This document shows positions 7,524-7,635 of a stretch of 7,635 bases of DNA, piece by piece. The notes beneath the pieces were generated by a model that worked only from the letters and a program-made list of their open reading frames with translations, searched no databases and had not been told where the DNA came from. The stretch comes from Ignavibacteriales bacterium (lineage in GTDB: Bacteria > Bacteroidota > Ignavibacteria > Ignavibacteriales > Ignavibacteriaceae): NCBI GenBank assembly GCA_020061995.1, contig JAGUXE010000277.1, forward strand, positions 1-7,635, written 5' to 3'. Every line of letters starts with the position of its first letter. The stretch's first letter is position 1. Made by a program: the position numbers and the translations under genes.

Positions 7524-7543
7524 TTCAGTTAGTTCGAACTGAA
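7524..7543. repeat. Inverted repeat at the end of the right-edge gene
   Basis: TTCAGTT (7524-7530) and AACTGAA (7537-7543) are perfect 7-base arms around six bases, and the overlapping AGTTCGAACT (7531-7540) is itself a perfect palindrome. The site overlaps the TAA stop of the partial gene and lies about 70-90 bases upstream of the FG-GAP start. It could be a weak terminator stem (no clean T-run follows) or an operator for the FG-GAP gene. Confidence 0.35.
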
Positions 7544-7635
7544 TATTTGATTTATTAATCCCGCACCATTTTCTCTAACATTCACTATCATAGTTTTAAG
7601 TTGTGCACTCATTTCGTTAAAGAAATCCTCACCAT
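7529..7635 (-). CDS. C-terminal end of an unrecognised protein
   Basis: One minus-strand frame is open from the window edge to a TAA at 7529-7531. It gives 34 residues, beginning GEDFFNEMSAQLKTMIVN and ending VRENGAGLINQIFSSN. The segment looks like a genuine soluble protein tail, with a likely amphipathic helix (FFNEMSAQLKTMIVNVREN). The other two minus-strand frames are closed within a few to several codons of the edge. I do not recognise the family from so short a piece. It ends 73 bases before the FG-GAP start, in the same direction, so it may share a transcript with that gene. Confidence 0.6.
   Translation of the reverse strand, partial: GEDFFNEMSAQLKTMIVNVRENGAGLINQIFSSN

Noticed and set aside
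1..7635. Search for a polysaccharide-utilisation, defence, toxin-antitoxin or mobile-element system
   Set aside because: No SusC/SusD pair, glycoside hydrolase, nuclease, transposase, integrase, tRNA or terminal inverted repeat could be recognised; the genes are common families for this bacterial group.

Overview
This AT-rich window carries only minus-strand genes: three complete and two partial. It looks like chromosome from the Bacteroidota/Chlorobiota/Ignavibacteriota branch, most likely an Ignavibacteria-type organism. Three features suggest this. The 5791-7455 protein ends in a type IX secretion (T9SS) sorting domain with the 'QNYPNPFNPSTSIEY' signature, which is common in Ignavibacteria and neighbouring phyla. 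The left-edge protein is built from fibronectin III-like units of the 'STDSLF ... DT ... YYWRVRA.N..G.SDWS' style that is common in the same genomes. One candidate promoter has the TAnnTTTG form described for Bacteroidota. The taxonomic placement is an inference from these motifs, not a measured match.

Layout in the direction of transcription (right to left): (1) 7635-7529, the last 34 codons of an unrecognised gene. (2) 7455-5791, a secreted protein with a signal peptide, seven Asp-rich FG-GAP/VCBS-type calcium loops and a T9SS C-terminal domain, followed by a strong intrinsic terminator at 5724-5757. (3) 5615-4212, an M14-family zinc carboxypeptidase without a signal peptide, starting at GTG and carrying an unassigned C-terminal region of about 185 residues. 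(4) 4087-2600, an NhaC-family cation/proton antiporter. (5) 2402 to beyond base 1, a secreted protein of at least 800 residues made of seven complete and one partial Fn3-like units. This last frame is open all the way to the window edge, and its end is not seen.

The two surface or secreted proteins (FG-GAP/T9SS and Fn3) flank two housekeeping-type genes (peptidase, antiporter). I see no evidence that the four form one functional system. The terminator separates the FG-GAP gene from the rest. The peptidase and antiporter are 124 bases apart with no clear terminator between them and might be co-transcribed. The Fn3 gene probably has its own promoter, overlapping the end of the antiporter gene.

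The most notable structure is inside the Fn3 gene: a pair of adjacent Fn3 units (196 codons, 588 bases) is duplicated in tandem, with a nearly identical core that crosses domain boundaries. I found no CRISPR array, RNA gene, insertion sequence, phage gene or defence system, and no convincing case for an undescribed system.
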